DNA from: Pseudorhizobium banfieldiae
GTDB lineage: Bacteria > Pseudomonadota > Alphaproteobacteria > Rhizobiales > Rhizobiaceae
Direction: 5' to 3'
Assembly: GCF_000967425.1 (NCBI RefSeq)
Contig: NZ_FO082820.1
Location: 1,116,001-1,180,000 of the forward strand
DNA length: 64,000 nt
The translations under genes and the position numbers were made by a program. A model generated the notes under the pieces. The model searched no databases. It saw nothing but the letters and a program-made list of their open reading frames with translations, and had not been told where the DNA came from. Positions 1-8,711 of the stretch are shown here, piece by piece (the stretch's first letter is position 1; every line of letters begins with the position of its first letter).

Positions 1-946
1 AGCGCTCTGCACCCGGATGCAGCGGGATGCCGAGGCTGGTCGTGGCATTTTCCAGGGTGATCATCTTGCCCTTGGCATGACCGGCATCGAGTTCCTTGCG
101 GGAGTTCTCGTTCCACAGCGTCTTGGTGATGTTGTAAACGAGATCGTCCGACTGCTTGGCGCTGGTTACCCACTGCGCGGCAACCGAGATCGTCTGCGTT
201 TCGCCGACGCCGCTGTAGGTTTCGGCCGGTACTGTGTCCTTCGAGAAGAAGCTGTACTCTTCCAGCAGCTTGTCGACTTCGGGGCCGCTGATCGGCACCA
301 GCGAGATGCCTGCCGAGGTGGCGAGTTCGGAAACCGCGCCGGTCGGATAGCCGCCGACGAAGAAGTAGGCGTCGAGGCCGCCGTCGCGCAGCAGGTCGCC
401 GGCGGGGCCAGGCTTCAGGTGCTCGGCCTGGATGTCGTCTTCGGTGAGACCGTAGGCGCCGAGAACAATGCGGGCGTCGACGATCGTGCCGGAGCCGGGT
501 TCGTCGATCGACACGCGCTTGCCCTTCAGGTCAGCGATCGAGTTGATGCCGGCATCCTTGCGGGCGACCACATGGATCGTCTCCGGATAGAGCGTCGCGA
601 TTAGACGAAGATCCTCGACCTTGCCCTTGCCTTCGTAGAGGCCCGTTCCCGTGTGGGCCCAGTAGGCGACGTCGGACTGGGTAAAGCCGGACTCCATCGA
701 GCCGCCCTGGATGGCGTTGATGTTGGCGACGGAGCCGTTCGAAGCGACCGCCGTTGCGACCAGCCCTTCGACGCCCTTGCCCTCGGCGCCGGAGATCGCG
801 TTGGCGATCAGGCCGCCGATCGGATAGTAGGTTCCCGCAGTGCCGCCGGTGCCGATGCGGAAGAAGGCGGGCGATTGCGCGAGCGCGACACTGGCGCCGA
901 TGGCGACTAGGCCGGCGATGGCGAGAAAACTCTTCTTCAGTCTCAT
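1..946 (-). CDS. TAXI-family TRAP transporter solute-binding protein (3' end off the window)
   Basis: Periplasmic substrate-binding subunit of a tripartite ATP-independent (TRAP) transporter of the TAXI class, which feeds small organic acids or amino acids to a membrane-potential-driven permease. The start ATG lies at 946-944 and the protein opens with a Sec signal peptide (MRLKKSFLAIAGLVAIGASV, cleavage near ALA-Q). The mature part begins FFRIGTGGTAGTYYPIGG, the typical TAXI N-terminal substrate-loop motif, followed by IANAISG. The reading frame stays open to the left edge, ending in GIPLHPGAER, which in this family lies close to the C terminus, so probably only about ten residues are missing. 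It is divergent from ugpB. No TRAP permease gene is visible; it may lie to the left. The family call is firm, the substrate unknown. Confidence 0.88.
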   Translation of the reverse strand, partial: MRLKKSFLAIAGLVAIGASVALAQSPAFFRIGTGGTAGTYYPIGGLIANAISGAEGKGVEGLVATAVASNGSVANINAIQGGSMESGFTQSDVAYWAHTGTGLYEGKGKVEDLRLIATLYPETIHVVARKDAGINSIADLKGKRVSIDEPGSGTIVDARIVLGAYGLTEDDIQAEHLKPGPAGDLLRDGGLDAYFFVGGYPTGAVSELATSAGISLVPISGPEVDKLLEEYSFFSKDTVPAETYSGVGETQTISVAAQWVTSAKQSDDLVYNITKTLWNENSRKELDAGHAKGKMITLENATTSLGIPLHPGAER

Positions 947-1067
947 TGGGGTTCCCTTTCTCCTGTTTCCGCCACCATGGATAAGGTCACGCCCGGATGT
1001 CAACTGCCAGGGCCTGACTGCCGTTCTTGTCCAGCTTTATAGGTGCGAAGAGGGTAAACACGAGCCC

Positions 1068-1100
1068 GTTCGAAAAAGAAACGAAAGGGAATCGAAAGTC
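1068..1100. promoter_or_regulatory. Candidate operator: three CGAAA direct repeats at 11-bp spacing
   Basis: CGAAA occurs at 1071, 1082 and 1093, exactly 11 bp apart, so all three lie on one face of the helix. On the other strand they read TTTCG, a core seen in operators of DeoR-family repressors such as GlpR and AgaR. The array lies between the divergent TAXI gene and ugpB, about 140 bp before the ugpB start. A weak promoter-like pair TTGTCA (1117-1122) and TTAGCT (1140-1145) follows. The repeats are seen directly; a regulatory role is inference. Confidence 0.4.
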
Positions 1101-1234
1101 CCGGGCGATTATCCCATTGTCAAAGCGCGCGTTTTTGAGTTAGCTGATTTAGGTTTGAACGATTGCGGCGTGGCAAGAGGTGAAAACGGGCCGTGCCGGG
1201 AGAAGCTAGTCAGTCATCGAAAGGGAGGAAGACA

Positions 1235-2545
1235 ATGAAAACCACGAAGATCGCTGCCTCGGCAGCTACTGCGAGCCTTGCGCTGCTTTGGGCATCCAGC
1301 GCGCTGGCCGTGACGGAACTGCAATGGTGGCATGCCATGACGGGCGCCAACAACGAAGTGGTTGATACGCTCGCGAAGGAATTCAACGAGAAGCAGAGCG
1401 ACTACAAGATCGTTCCCGTGTTCAAGGGCACCTATCCGGAAACGCTGAACGCCGGCATCGCCGCTTTCCGGGCCAAGAACGCGCCGGCAATCATCCAGGT
1501 CTTCGACGTCGGTACGGGCGTCATGATGGGCGCTGAAGGCGCCGTTGTTCCGGTTGCTGAGGTCCTCGAAAAGGGTGGCTATACCTTCGATAAGTCGAAG
1601 TACCTGCCGGGCATCGTCGCTTACTATTCGAAGCCTGATGGCACGATGCTGTCCTTCCCCTACAACTCGTCCTCGCCGATCCTCTACTACAACAAGGACA
1701 TCTTCGAGAAAGCCGGCCTCGACGTCGATAACCCGCCGAAGACCTGGCCTGAAGTCTGGGAGGCCGCCCGAAAGATCAAGACCAGCGGCGCTGCAGAATG
1801 CGGCTATACCTCGACATGGCTCACCTGGATCCAGACAGAGAACTTCGCTGCCTGGAACAATGTACCTTATGCTACGGAAGAGAACGGTCTCGCAGCGACA
1901 GACGTCGAGTTGAAGATCAATGAGCCGGTCTTCGTCGAGCATTTCCAGTCGATTGCCGACCTCGCCAAGGAAGGCGTCTTCCGCTATGGCGGACGCACAT
2001 CAGAAGCAAAGCAGCTCTTCCTGTCAGGTGAATGCGCGATCCTGACGGAATCCTCGGGCGGTCTCGGCGACATCGTCAAGAGCGGCATGAACTACGGCAT
2101 CGGCCAGCTTCCCTATTACGAGGGCGAAGGCCGTCCGCAGAACACGATCCCGGGCGGTGCGAGCCTCTGGGTCTTCGGCGGCAAGACGGATGAAGAGTAC
2201 AAGGGCATTGCCGAATTCTTCAACTTCCTGTCGCAGCCGGATATCCAGGCCCGCCTACACCAGGTTTCGGGTTATCTCCCCGTGACGATGGAAGCCTATA
2301 ACGCCACGAAGGACTCGGGCTTCTACGAAAAGAACCCGGGCCGCGAGACGCCGATCCAGCAGATGATGGGCAAGGAGCCGACGGAAAACTCCAAGGGCGT
2401 TCGTCTCGTCAACCTGCCGCAAGTGCGTGACATCCTCAACGAGGAGTTCGAAGCAATGCTTGCGGGCCAGCAGGATGCGCAGGCAGCACTCGACAAGGCA
2501 GTTGAGCGCGGCAACGCCGCCATCCAGCAGGCACTCGGCAACTAA
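1235..2545 (+). CDS. ugpB: sn-glycerol-3-phosphate ABC transporter, substrate-binding protein UgpB
   Basis: Periplasmic binding protein that captures sn-glycerol-3-phosphate and glycerophosphodiesters for UgpAEC. The 436-residue product starts at ATG 1235, nine bases after a strong ribosome site (AGGGAGGAA, 1222-1230); an upstream in-frame start at 1193 has no such site. A signal peptide (about residues 1-25, ending SSALA) precedes ELQWWHAMTGANNEVV, the characteristic UgpB opening. PFNSS-like PYNSSSPILYYNKDIFEKAGL and the C-terminal extracellular solute-binding family 1 fold follow. It is the first gene of ugpBAEC, which supplies phosphorus and carbon; in enteric bacteria and rhizobia this operon responds to phosphate starvation, but I see no convincing Pho box here. 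Confidence 0.96.
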   Translation: MKTTKIAASAATASLALLWASSALAVTELQWWHAMTGANNEVVDTLAKEFNEKQSDYKIVPVFKGTYPETLNAGIAAFRAKNAPAIIQVFDVGTGVMMGAEGAVVPVAEVLEKGGYTFDKSKYLPGIVAYYSKPDGTMLSFPYNSSSPILYYNKDIFEKAGLDVDNPPKTWPEVWEAARKIKTSGAAECGYTSTWLTWIQTENFAAWNNVPYATEENGLAATDVELKINEPVFVEHFQSIADLAKEGVFRYGGRTSEAKQLFLSGECAILTESSGGLGDIVKSGMNYGIGQLPYYEGEGRPQNTIPGGASLWVFGGKTDEEYKGIAEFFNFLSQPDIQARLHQVSGYLPVTMEAYNATKDSGFYEKNPGRETPIQQMMGKEPTENSKGVRLVNLPQVRDILNEEFEAMLAGQQDAQAALDKAVERGNAAIQQALGN

Positions 2546-2613
2546 GCCCGCCATTACATGCCGTCCGGACAGGCTGTCCGGACGGCACTTCTGTTTTCTG
2601 AAGGGCCGCGCTT

Positions 2614-3495
2614 TTGCAGAACGTCGTCTTCCCCAACAAGATACTGCCGTATTTCCTGGTCGCTCCGCAGATCATCCTGACGGTCGTGTTCTTCTTCTGG
2701 CCCGCTAGCCAGGCACTCTACCAGTCCGCCATGCGCGAGGATCCCTTCGGCTTGCGGAGCACCTTCGTCGGCCTTGCCAACTTCACGGCGATCTTCAACG
2801 ACCCCAACTACCTGCACTCGCTGCAGGTCACGGTGGTGTTCAGCCTCCTGACAGCCCTGTTGGCGATGGGGACCGCGCTTCTGCTGGCAACGGCTGCCGA
2901 TCTGGTCGTGCGGGGCCGCGGCTTCTACCGCACCTTCATGATCGTTCCCTATGCGGTCGCTCCGGCGGTCGCCGGCATGCTGTGGCTTTTCATGTTCAAC
3001 CCGGCCATGGGCACCTTCGCCTATCTCCTCCGCCGCAATGGCGTGATGTGGGATCCGCTGCTCGACGGCAACCAGGCAATGCTGCTCGTCGTCGTCGCGG
3101 CGGCGTGGAAGCAGATCAGCTACAATTTCCTGTTCTTCGTCGCGGGTCTGCAGGCGATCCCGAAGTCGTTGCTCGAGGCGGCGGCAATCGATGGCGCGCG
3201 CGGCACCCGGCGCTTCTGGACCATCATCTTTCCGCTGCTTGCCCCGACCACGTTCTTCCTGCTGGTTGTCAACACGGTCTATGCCTTCTTCGATACCTTC
3301 GGCATCATCCATGCAGTGACGGGCGGCGGCCCCGCCAAGGCCACCGAGACGCTCGTCTACAAGGTCTATAATGATGGCTTCGTGAACCTGAATCTCGGCT
3401 CGTCGGCTGCACAATCAGTCGTTCTGATGGTGATCGTGATCGCGCTCACGGCCTTCCAGTTCCGCTTCGTCGAGAAGAAAGTACATTATGGTTGA
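2614..3495 (+). CDS. ugpA: sn-glycerol-3-phosphate ABC transporter permease UgpA
   Basis: Inner-membrane permease that pairs with UgpE to form the glycerol-3-phosphate channel. The 293-residue product has six predicted membrane helices and the EAA loop near residues 190-205 ([20 protein letters not shown]), the contact site for the UgpC ATPase. The N terminus [18 protein letters not shown] is typical of UgpA. The only suitable start is TTG at 2614, after a weak purine stretch GAAGGG; no in-frame ATG fits the conserved N terminus. It follows ugpB after 68 bases and precedes ugpE by 9 bases, so it is part of one operon. Confidence 0.95.
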   Translation: MQNVVFPNKILPYFLVAPQIILTVVFFFWPASQALYQSAMREDPFGLRSTFVGLANFTAIFNDPNYLHSLQVTVVFSLLTALLAMGTALLLATAADLVVRGRGFYRTFMIVPYAVAPAVAGMLWLFMFNPAMGTFAYLLRRNGVMWDPLLDGNQAMLLVVVAAAWKQISYNFLFFVAGLQAIPKSLLEAAAIDGARGTRRFWTIIFPLLAPTTFFLLVVNTVYAFFDTFGIIHAVTGGGPAKATETLVYKVYNDGFVNLNLGSSAAQSVVLMVIVIALTAFQFRFVEKKVHYG

Positions 3496-3504
3496 GGCCC
3501 GCGC

Positions 3505-4353
3505 ATGATCGAGAACCGCCCCGTCGCGAGGCTGATGGCCCATCTGATGCTCGTCATCGGCATCATCATCGTCGCGTTTCCGATCTATTACACCTTCGTC
3601 GCCTCGACGATGACGTCCGTAGAGATCATCCGCCCGCCGATGTCGCTGCTGCCAGGCGACCATCTGGTGGAGAATTATACGGGCGCCATGTCCGGAGGGC
3701 TGGAGCAGGTCGTCGGCGTCAGCCTTGAGCGGCTGCTGTTCAACACCTTCGTGGTGGCGATGGCGATCGCGATCGGCAAGATCATCATCTCCTTCCTGTC
3801 AGCGTTTGCGATCGTCTTCTTCCGCTTTCCGTTCCGGATGGGCTTCTTCTGGATGATCTTCATCACCCTGATGCTGCCGGTGGAGGTTCGCATCCTGCCG
3901 ACCTACAAGGTGATCGTCGATCTCGGGTTGCTGGATACTTATGCAGGCCTGACGCTGCCGCTGATGGCATCCGCGACGGCCACTTTCCTGTTCCGGCAGT
4001 TCTTCCTGACGATCCCGGGGGAAATGGTCGAGGCGGCGCGCATCGACAACGCAGGGCCCTTCCGCTTCATGAAGGATATCCTGCTGCCGCTGTCGAAGAC
4101 CAATATCGCAGCGCTCTTCGTGATCCTCTTCATCTACGGCTGGACGCAGTATCTCTGGCCGCTCCTCGTCACCAACGACGCGAAGATGAACACGATCATC
4201 ATCGGGCTGCGGCGCATGGTCGATTTCACCGACGCTTCCACCCCGTGGAACTACGTCATGGTAACCGCGGTGCTCGCCATCATCCCGCCTGTGCTGGTGG
4301 TGGTTCTGATGCAGCGCTGGTTCGTCAAGGGTCTTGTGGAGACTGAAAAGTAA
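3505..4353 (+). CDS. ugpE: sn-glycerol-3-phosphate ABC transporter permease UgpE
   Basis: Second permease subunit of the UgpBAEC importer, 282 residues, with six predicted transmembrane helices. The N-terminal helix [21 protein letters not shown] and the EAA motif [23 protein letters not shown] (from about residue 173) mark it as a carbohydrate-uptake-type-1 permease; the sequence [15 protein letters not shown] before helix 2 is characteristic of UgpE. Its TAA stop overlaps the ATG of ugpC by one base (TAATG at 4351-4355), so the ATPase gene is probably translationally coupled. Identity is firm from both sequence and operon position. Confidence 0.95.
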   Translation: MIENRPVARLMAHLMLVIGIIIVAFPIYYTFVASTMTSVEIIRPPMSLLPGDHLVENYTGAMSGGLEQVVGVSLERLLFNTFVVAMAIAIGKIIISFLSAFAIVFFRFPFRMGFFWMIFITLMLPVEVRILPTYKVIVDLGLLDTYAGLTLPLMASATATFLFRQFFLTIPGEMVEAARIDNAGPFRFMKDILLPLSKTNIAALFVILFIYGWTQYLWPLLVTNDAKMNTIIIGLRRMVDFTDASTPWNYVMVTAVLAIIPPVLVVVLMQRWFVKGLVETEK

Positions 4354-5405
4354 TGGCCGGAATTGAACTGAAGGATGTCCGCAAGGTCTATGGCGGCAAT
4401 ATCGAGGCGATCAAGGGCGTGTCGCTGAAGATCGAGGACGGCGAGATGATCGTCCTGGTCGGCCCGTCCGGATGTGGTAAGTCAACGCTCTTGCGCATGA
4501 TCGCCGGCCTGGAGAGCATCTCCGGCGGCGAGATCGTTATCGGTGACAGGGTCGTCAACCAGTTGGAACCGTCGCAGCGCGACATCGCAATGGTCTTCCA
4601 GAACTACGCGCTCTACCCGCACATGACGGTGCGGCAAAACCTCGCCTACGGCCTAAAGAACCGCAACACGCCGAAGGAGGAGATCGACCGCCGCATCACC
4701 GAGGCCGCGAAGGCGCTGGAGATCGAGCAATTCCTCGAGCGCAAGCCGCGCCAGCTGTCGGGTGGCCAGCGGCAGCGCGTGGCCATGGGGCGGGCGATCG
4801 TCCGTAAGCCTGCGGCCTTCCTGTTCGACGAGCCGCTGTCGAACCTCGACGCCAAGCTGCGCGTCCAGATGCGTGTCGAGATCCGTCGCCTCCAACGCTC
4901 TCTCGCGACGACCAGCGTCTACGTGACCCACGACCAGATGGAGGCGATGACGCTTGCCGATCGGCTCGTTGTCTTGAACGGCGGAAAGATCGAGCAGGTC
5001 GGCACGCCAATCGAGCTCTATGAGCGCCCGGCCTCCACCTTCGTCGCGACCTTCATCGGCTCGCCGTCGATGAACCTCCTGAAGCGCAAGGCGGTTGAAG
5101 GGAGTGGCTGGTCGCTCTCCAGCGGTTCGGGCGTGGCGGTGAACGTGGATACCGTGGGTATCCGCCCCGAAGACATCGTCATCGCCGACGAGAATGCGCC
5201 CTCGGATTTCGTGGGCGAGGTGAAGGTGGATGCGGTCGAGCTGGTGGGCGCCGAGAGCTACGTGCATGCCTCGCTCGCCGACGGCAGCCCCATCGTGTTC
5301 CGCGTCGCCGGTCGTTCCCAGATCGGCATCGGTGAGACGATCCGCATCGCCGCGGCACAGGCCGACATCCACCTGTTCGACGAAGCCGGAAAGCGCCTCG
5401 CCTAG
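4353..5405 (+). CDS. ugpC: sn-glycerol-3-phosphate ABC transporter ATP-binding protein UgpC
   Basis: Cytoplasmic ATPase that powers UgpAE. The 350-residue protein has Walker [10 protein letters not shown] at residues 37-45, Q-loop [12 protein letters not shown] near 82, signature LSGGQ at 135-139, Walker B FLFDE at 156-160 and the switch His in [11 protein letters not shown] near 193. A C-terminal TOBE/MalK-type regulatory domain follows from about residue 235 ([16 protein letters not shown]). The length matches UgpC/MalK/SmoK proteins. It is the last gene of the ugp operon, followed by a strong hairpin terminator. UgpC-type ATPases can be interchangeable with other CUT1 ATPases, so shared use is possible. 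Confidence 0.95.
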   Translation: MAGIELKDVRKVYGGNIEAIKGVSLKIEDGEMIVLVGPSGCGKSTLLRMIAGLESISGGEIVIGDRVVNQLEPSQRDIAMVFQNYALYPHMTVRQNLAYGLKNRNTPKEEIDRRITEAAKALEIEQFLERKPRQLSGGQRQRVAMGRAIVRKPAAFLFDEPLSNLDAKLRVQMRVEIRRLQRSLATTSVYVTHDQMEAMTLADRLVVLNGGKIEQVGTPIELYERPASTFVATFIGSPSMNLLKRKAVEGSGWSLSSGSGVAVNVDTVGIRPEDIVIADENAPSDFVGEVKVDAVELVGAESYVHASLADGSPIVFRVAGRSQIGIGETIRIAAAQADIHLFDEAGKRLA

Positions 5406-5437
5406 GCAACTCCCGGCCCTTCGGAACTGGAATGACA

Positions 5438-5474
5438 AAGCCCCCGGCGGTGTCTCCGCCGAGGGCTTTTTCTT
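5438..5474. terminator. Bidirectional rho-independent terminator between ugpC and rplI
   Basis: Left arm AAGCCCCCGGCGG (5438-5450), 5-base loop, right arm CCGCCGAGGGCTT (5456-5468) with one mismatch, then T-rich TTTCTTT. The opposite strand also has an A/T-rich edge, so it can end both the rightward ugp operon and the leftward rplI transcript. Confidence 0.85.
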
Positions 5475-5490
5475 TACGTCGCTCTGAAGA

Positions 5491-6066
5491 TTATTCTTCG
5501 TCGCCTTCGCGATCGGCGTCCGGATCGAAGAAGTCTTCCGGACGAAGTGCGTCTTCGTCGACACCGTAGATGGCATCAGCAGAGGTGAGGGTCTCGCCCT
5601 TCGCCTGGCGCTCGGCTTCTTCGACAGTACGGGCGACGTTGATCTCGATCTCAATCTCGACTTCCGCGTGCAGCAGGAGCGTCACCTTGTGCAGGCCGAT
5701 TGTCTTGATCGGCAGGCTGAGGTCGACCTGGTTGCGGCCGATGTTGAAGCCTTCGGCAGCCAGCGCCTCGATGATGTCGCGAGCAGCGACGGAGCCGTAG
5801 AGCTGACCGGTTTCGCCGGCGGAACGGACCATGACGAAGGTCTTGCCTTCAAGCGCGTCGGCAACCTTCTGGGCTTCCGAACGGCGCTCGAGGTTGCGGG
5901 CTTCGAGGGTTGCACGTTCTGCTTCGAAGCGCTTCTTGTTGGCGTCGTTGGCGCGCAGCGCCTTGCCCTGCGGCAGGAGGTAGTTGCGGGCGTAGCCGTC
6001 GCGGACCTTTACAGTCTCGCCCATCTGGCCGAGCCGGGCAATCCGTTCAAGGAGAATGACATCCAT
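5491..6066 (-). CDS. rplI: 50S ribosomal protein L9
   Basis: Large-subunit ribosomal protein L9, which bridges the 50S body near the L1 stalk. The 191-residue product starts [36 protein letters not shown], containing the L9 signature (G-x-V-V-x-V-x-x-G-x-x-R-N-x-L). A long central helix (residues about 45-80) links to the C-terminal domain with [11 protein letters not shown]. The last 40 residues form a D/E-rich tail ([19 protein letters not shown]), common in alphaproteobacterial L9 and absent from the shorter E. coli protein. It follows the DUF2232 gene by 23 bases in the rpsF-rpsR-DUF2232-rplI cluster. Confidence 0.97.
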   Translation of the reverse strand: MDVILLERIARLGQMGETVKVRDGYARNYLLPQGKALRANDANKKRFEAERATLEARNLERRSEAQKVADALEGKTFVMVRSAGETGQLYGSVAARDIIEALAAEGFNIGRNQVDLSLPIKTIGLHKVTLLLHAEVEIEIEINVARTVEEAERQAKGETLTSADAIYGVDEDALRPEDFFDPDADREGDEE

Positions 6067-6089
6067 GGGTTTGTCCTTTCGAGTTTCAG

Positions 6090-7079
6090 TTAGCTTGGAT
6101 TTTCGGGTTGATCGTCGCGTGCCGGCGTGAGCGCAACCGCCCGCCGGGTATCGGCCAGGCCGAGCACGAGGATGAGGAATGCCGGCAGGACCAGCAGCGA
6201 GGAGATGTAGGCGAGCACCAGCACCGGCAGGCGCCAGTCCTTGCCCTTGCTCCGGAAATGCAGGGATGCGAAGCCGGCCATTAGGAAGCCGCCAGCGAAT
6301 GCGCCGAAGACGGTGGCGCCGATCATGGCCGGCACGCCGCCTAGGAACGTCAGGAGGATGCCTCCAAGGAGCACGAAAAGCGCATTGCGGTTCATCCTGA
6401 GCGCCGACGGCATGTCCTCGCGTGGACGAAGGGCGCGGGCGGAGCGAGAAACGACGCGAATGGCAATGTAGAAGGCCGCAAACAGCATCAGCACCCAGAG
6501 GCCCGCCTGGACCATGGGAAGCATCAGCACGAACATCTGCTTGGTTTGCGCAAGACTTTCCGGGTCCGGGGCGAAGGATGGATCTTGCGCCTGGAAAGCC
6601 GTGGTCATCATGTCGACCAGCTCATTGGTCAGATCCGGGCCGTAGCCGATGACGACGCCGAGCGCGATCATCCCCAATGTGACCAGCCCGCACAGATGCA
6701 GCAGGATGTCCGACAGCGGATACCAGGCGAGCAGCCGGTCGGGGCCACCGATTTCCGAAGCAGGGCGGGCAAGATTTGCCAGGTGCGACAGCCAGCCTGC
6801 GGGAACGAGGGTGAAGACGGCCATGGTTGCCGCAAAGGGAGGGGAGACCATAAGAGCCCCGAGGGCACCGGCCGTGATGATTGCCGTGATGGCGGCGCGA
6901 TTACCCCAGCCGAGGCCGGCAATCAGGATCGGCAGGGCCGATGCGGCATAGATGACGACGGCAAAGGACAGCTGTGCCATCGCACCGAGCGCAAGCAGGG
7001 TAGCAACGACGCCGGCGAGGATGCCGACTGGCAGTACTGTCTGGTTCGAAGTCTTCACGGTCTCGCTGTCCTGCCACAT
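6090..7079 (-). CDS. DUF2232 integral membrane protein in the ribosomal operon
   Basis: Uncharacterised inner-membrane protein of about 329 residues with roughly eight hydrophobic segments, e.g. [36 protein letters not shown], and a C-terminal pair ([24 protein letters not shown]). It matches the DUF2232 (YybS-like) family from memory. The gene lies between rpsR and rplI on the same strand, an arrangement also familiar from other Rhizobiales and loosely from Firmicutes, where yybS sits beside rplI. I chose ATG 7079; a TTG directly before it and GTG further in are alternatives, as no strong ribosome site decides. The function is unknown. Confidence 0.8.
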   Translation of the reverse strand: MWQDSETVKTSNQTVLPVGILAGVVATLLALGAMAQLSFAVVIYAASALPILIAGLGWGNRAAITAIITAGALGALMVSPPFAATMAVFTLVPAGWLSHLANLARPASEIGGPDRLLAWYPLSDILLHLCGLVTLGMIALGVVIGYGPDLTNELVDMMTTAFQAQDPSFAPDPESLAQTKQMFVLMLPMVQAGLWVLMLFAAFYIAIRVVSRSARALRPREDMPSALRMNRNALFVLLGGILLTFLGGVPAMIGATVFGAFAGGFLMAGFASLHFRSKGKDWRLPVLVLAYISSLLVLPAFLILVLGLADTRRAVALTPARDDQPENPS

Positions 7080-7180
7080 CAAGCAGTTAGGGGACTGGCC
7101 TGAATCGATCTCTCAGGTCCTTCATCCCCAACATGGGATTTCGATTATTCCGATCCGCACCCATCGCGGAAGGGAGGAGA

Positions 7181-7200
7181 TCCGCCGAAGCGACGGCGGA
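7181..7200. other. Small hairpin between rpsR and the DUF2232 gene
   Basis: TCCGCCG (7181-7187) and CGGCGGA (7194-7200) form a 7-bp stem with a 6-base loop, 12 bases beyond the rpsR stop on the minus strand. No U-run follows, so it could be a weak attenuator or an RNA-processing or stability element rather than a full terminator. Confidence 0.35.
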
Positions 7201-7212
7201 GCTCGAAGTCAA

Positions 7213-7461
7213 TTAGGCTACGACGTAGGGCAGCAGGCCGAGGAAGCGGGCGCGCTTGATGGCCTTGGCCAGTTCGCGCTGCTTCTTCTGGGAGACGGCC
7301 GTGATGCGGGACGGTACGATCTTGCCGCGCTCGGAAATGTAGCGCTGCAGGAGACGGACGTCCTTGTAGTCGATCCGCGGTGCGTTGGCGCCCGAGAAGG
7401 GGCAGGTCTTGCGACGGCGGTGGAACGGGCGGCGTGCGGGAGCAGAGGATGCTTCAGCCAT
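7213..7461 (-). CDS. rpsR: 30S ribosomal protein S18
   Basis: Small-subunit protein S18, which forms a heterodimer with S6 on the 30S platform. The 82-residue product has the family core [64 protein letters not shown], including the Cys/Pro motif and the RNA-binding K/R pattern. The start is ATG 7461, with a short Ala-rich lead ([16 protein letters not shown]). It lies 22 bases after rpsF and is surely co-transcribed with it. Confidence 0.98.
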   Translation of the reverse strand: MAEASSAPARRPFHRRRKTCPFSGANAPRIDYKDVRLLQRYISERGKIVPSRITAVSQKKQRELAKAIKRARFLGLLPYVVA

Positions 7462-7483
7462 TGTGTTTTCTCCTTAAGCTCGA

Positions 7484-7945
7484 TTACGCGCGGTCTTCGC
7501 GCGGACGACGCTCGAAGCCGCCTTCACGCGGGCCACGATCTTCGCGAGGACCACGGTCCGGACGGGGGCCACGATCGCGGTCACCGAAGCCGGGACGGTC
7601 GCCACGCGGACGGTCGTCGCGGTCGCGCTTCTGCATCATCGCGGACGGACCTTCTTCGTGCTTCTCGACGGCAATCGTCATGTAGCGAAGAATGTCTTCG
7701 TTGATGCGCATCTGGCGTTCCATCTCGTGCACGGCTGCAGCCGGCGCGTCGATGTCCATCAGGGCGTAGTGAGCCTTGCGGTTCTTGTTGATGCGGTAGG
7801 TAAGGGACTTGAGGCCCCAGTTCTCGATGCGCCCGACTTTGCCGCCGTTAGCTTCGATGACGCCCTTGTACTGTTCGACGAGGGCATCAACCTGCTGAGC
7901 GGAAACATCCTGCCGGGCAAGGAATACGTGTTCGTAAAGAGCCAT
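7484..7945 (-). CDS. rpsF: 30S ribosomal protein S6
   Basis: Small-subunit protein S6, partner of S18. The start is ATG 7945 ([22 protein letters not shown]), the conserved S6 N terminus; an upstream in-frame extension to 7978 is not conserved in the family. The fold runs to about residue 95 (VENWGLK-like [28 protein letters not shown]). The last about 45 residues are an unusual low-complexity R/D/G/P-rich tail of repeated DRGPR-type units (nucleotides 7487-7620), probably disordered; such tails are known in alphaproteobacterial S6. 153 residues in all. First gene of the rpsF-rpsR-DUF2232-rplI operon. Confidence 0.97.
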   Translation of the reverse strand: MALYEHVFLARQDVSAQQVDALVEQYKGVIEANGGKVGRIENWGLKSLTYRINKNRKAHYALMDIDAPAAAVHEMERQMRINEDILRYMTIAVEKHEEGPSAMMQKRDRDDRPRGDRPGFGDRDRGPRPDRGPREDRGPREGGFERRPREDRA

Positions 7946-8242
7946 GTAAGCTTTGCCTTTTCTTGCGGTTGTGTTCACCCGGACCTCGGCGGCTAAGCCT
8001 CAACGACTGCTCCTGAGAGGCGTTACGCCAAGCAAGAAAAGTTGTTTGATCGAGACGGTCGAGAGCGGAGACACGGGAGGCCTGAACCCTGTGGTTCATG
8101 CAGCCCGGTTACTCGGGCCTGCCCTCCGTTCAGCCACCAGCCAGAGAGACCGGGTGTTTCGAACAGGCGCGCTTATACGGCAATCTGGCGGGAAAGCAAG
8201 GTCGTCAGACGTCTTTTCCGTGATGCGAGCCAATCGGCTTCA
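7946..8242. promoter_or_regulatory. rpsF promoter and long structured leader region
   Basis: About 300 bases with no credible gene. On the minus strand a good sigma-70 promoter (-35 TTGCTT at 8199-8194, 16-bp spacer, -10 TATAAG at 8177-8172) would give a leader of about 220 bases before rpsF. The leader contains small hairpins: TGAACC/GGTTCA (8083-8098) and a GCCCG/CGGGC stem just above it (about 8103-8118). In many bacteria S6:S18 binds a hairpin in its own mRNA; whether one of these is that motif I cannot decide without a covariance model. Confidence 0.5.
8172..8199 (-). promoter_or_regulatory. Predicted sigma-70-type promoter of the rpsF operon
   Basis: Reading leftward: TTGCTT (8199-8194), 16 bases, TATAAG (8177-8172). 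The agreement with the -35/-10 consensus is good and the site lies between the upstream 89-residue gene and rpsF. Confidence 0.6.
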
Positions 8243-8512
8243 TCAGCCGCTGGCGGAGGATGGTTCGTCCCATTCCTCCAAAAGCCCGGGACGCGCAGCG
8301 TGTTGAAGTTTGCCAAGCAGGTCGCCGTCTTCCACGAGTTCGCTTGCCATCTCGGCCAGCGCCAGCACGATTTCTTCTGGTTTCCAGCCCGCATTGACAC
8401 ACCTGGCGATGTGGGCCCGCAACGGCGCTCGTACGCTGAAGTCGAATTCCAGCGCGCGATCGCCCGCCGGGATGGTGGCGGGCGGCTGATTTTCGTTAAT
8501 TTCCTGTGTCAT
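8243..8512 (-). CDS. Conserved small hypothetical protein (89 residues)
   Basis: Short cytoplasmic protein read from ATG 8512 (MTQEINENQPPATIPAGDRALEFDFSVRAPLRAHIARCVNAGWKPEEIVLALAEMASELVEDGD...). No signal peptide or membrane helix. The central helix-rich part, APLRAHIARCVNAGWKPEEIVLALAEMASEL, looks like a genuine folded segment, and codon use has the G/C third-position bias of its neighbours. I do not recognise a named family. It sits upstream of rpsF on the same strand but with a separate rpsF promoter between them. Two longer plus-strand frames across the same DNA lack such features. Confidence 0.6.
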   Translation of the reverse strand: MTQEINENQPPATIPAGDRALEFDFSVRAPLRAHIARCVNAGWKPEEIVLALAEMASELVEDGDLLGKLQHAARPGLLEEWDEPSSASG

Positions 8513-8711
8513 GGCACAAGGAAGCCGCATCACCGTCGGGTTGGCAACTGAAACCCGGAAACAGGGTTGCGGGGTAAGGTTAACATCCCCGTTTTCAGCT
8601 TGCGTCGCCTATCATTCGCCGGCTCCGGATGGTTAATACCTGGTCTGGAGTAGAAGCAGCGCCAAAGCGGTCCGTCCGGCACCCGAGCAGGTGACCGGAC
8701 GGAGGCTCTTG

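Noticed and set aside
947..1234. Classical Pho box before ugpB
   Set aside because: No pair of CTGTCAT-like 7-mers with 4-base spacing and adequate match was found on the plus strand; the regular array present is CGAAA-based and is reported separately.
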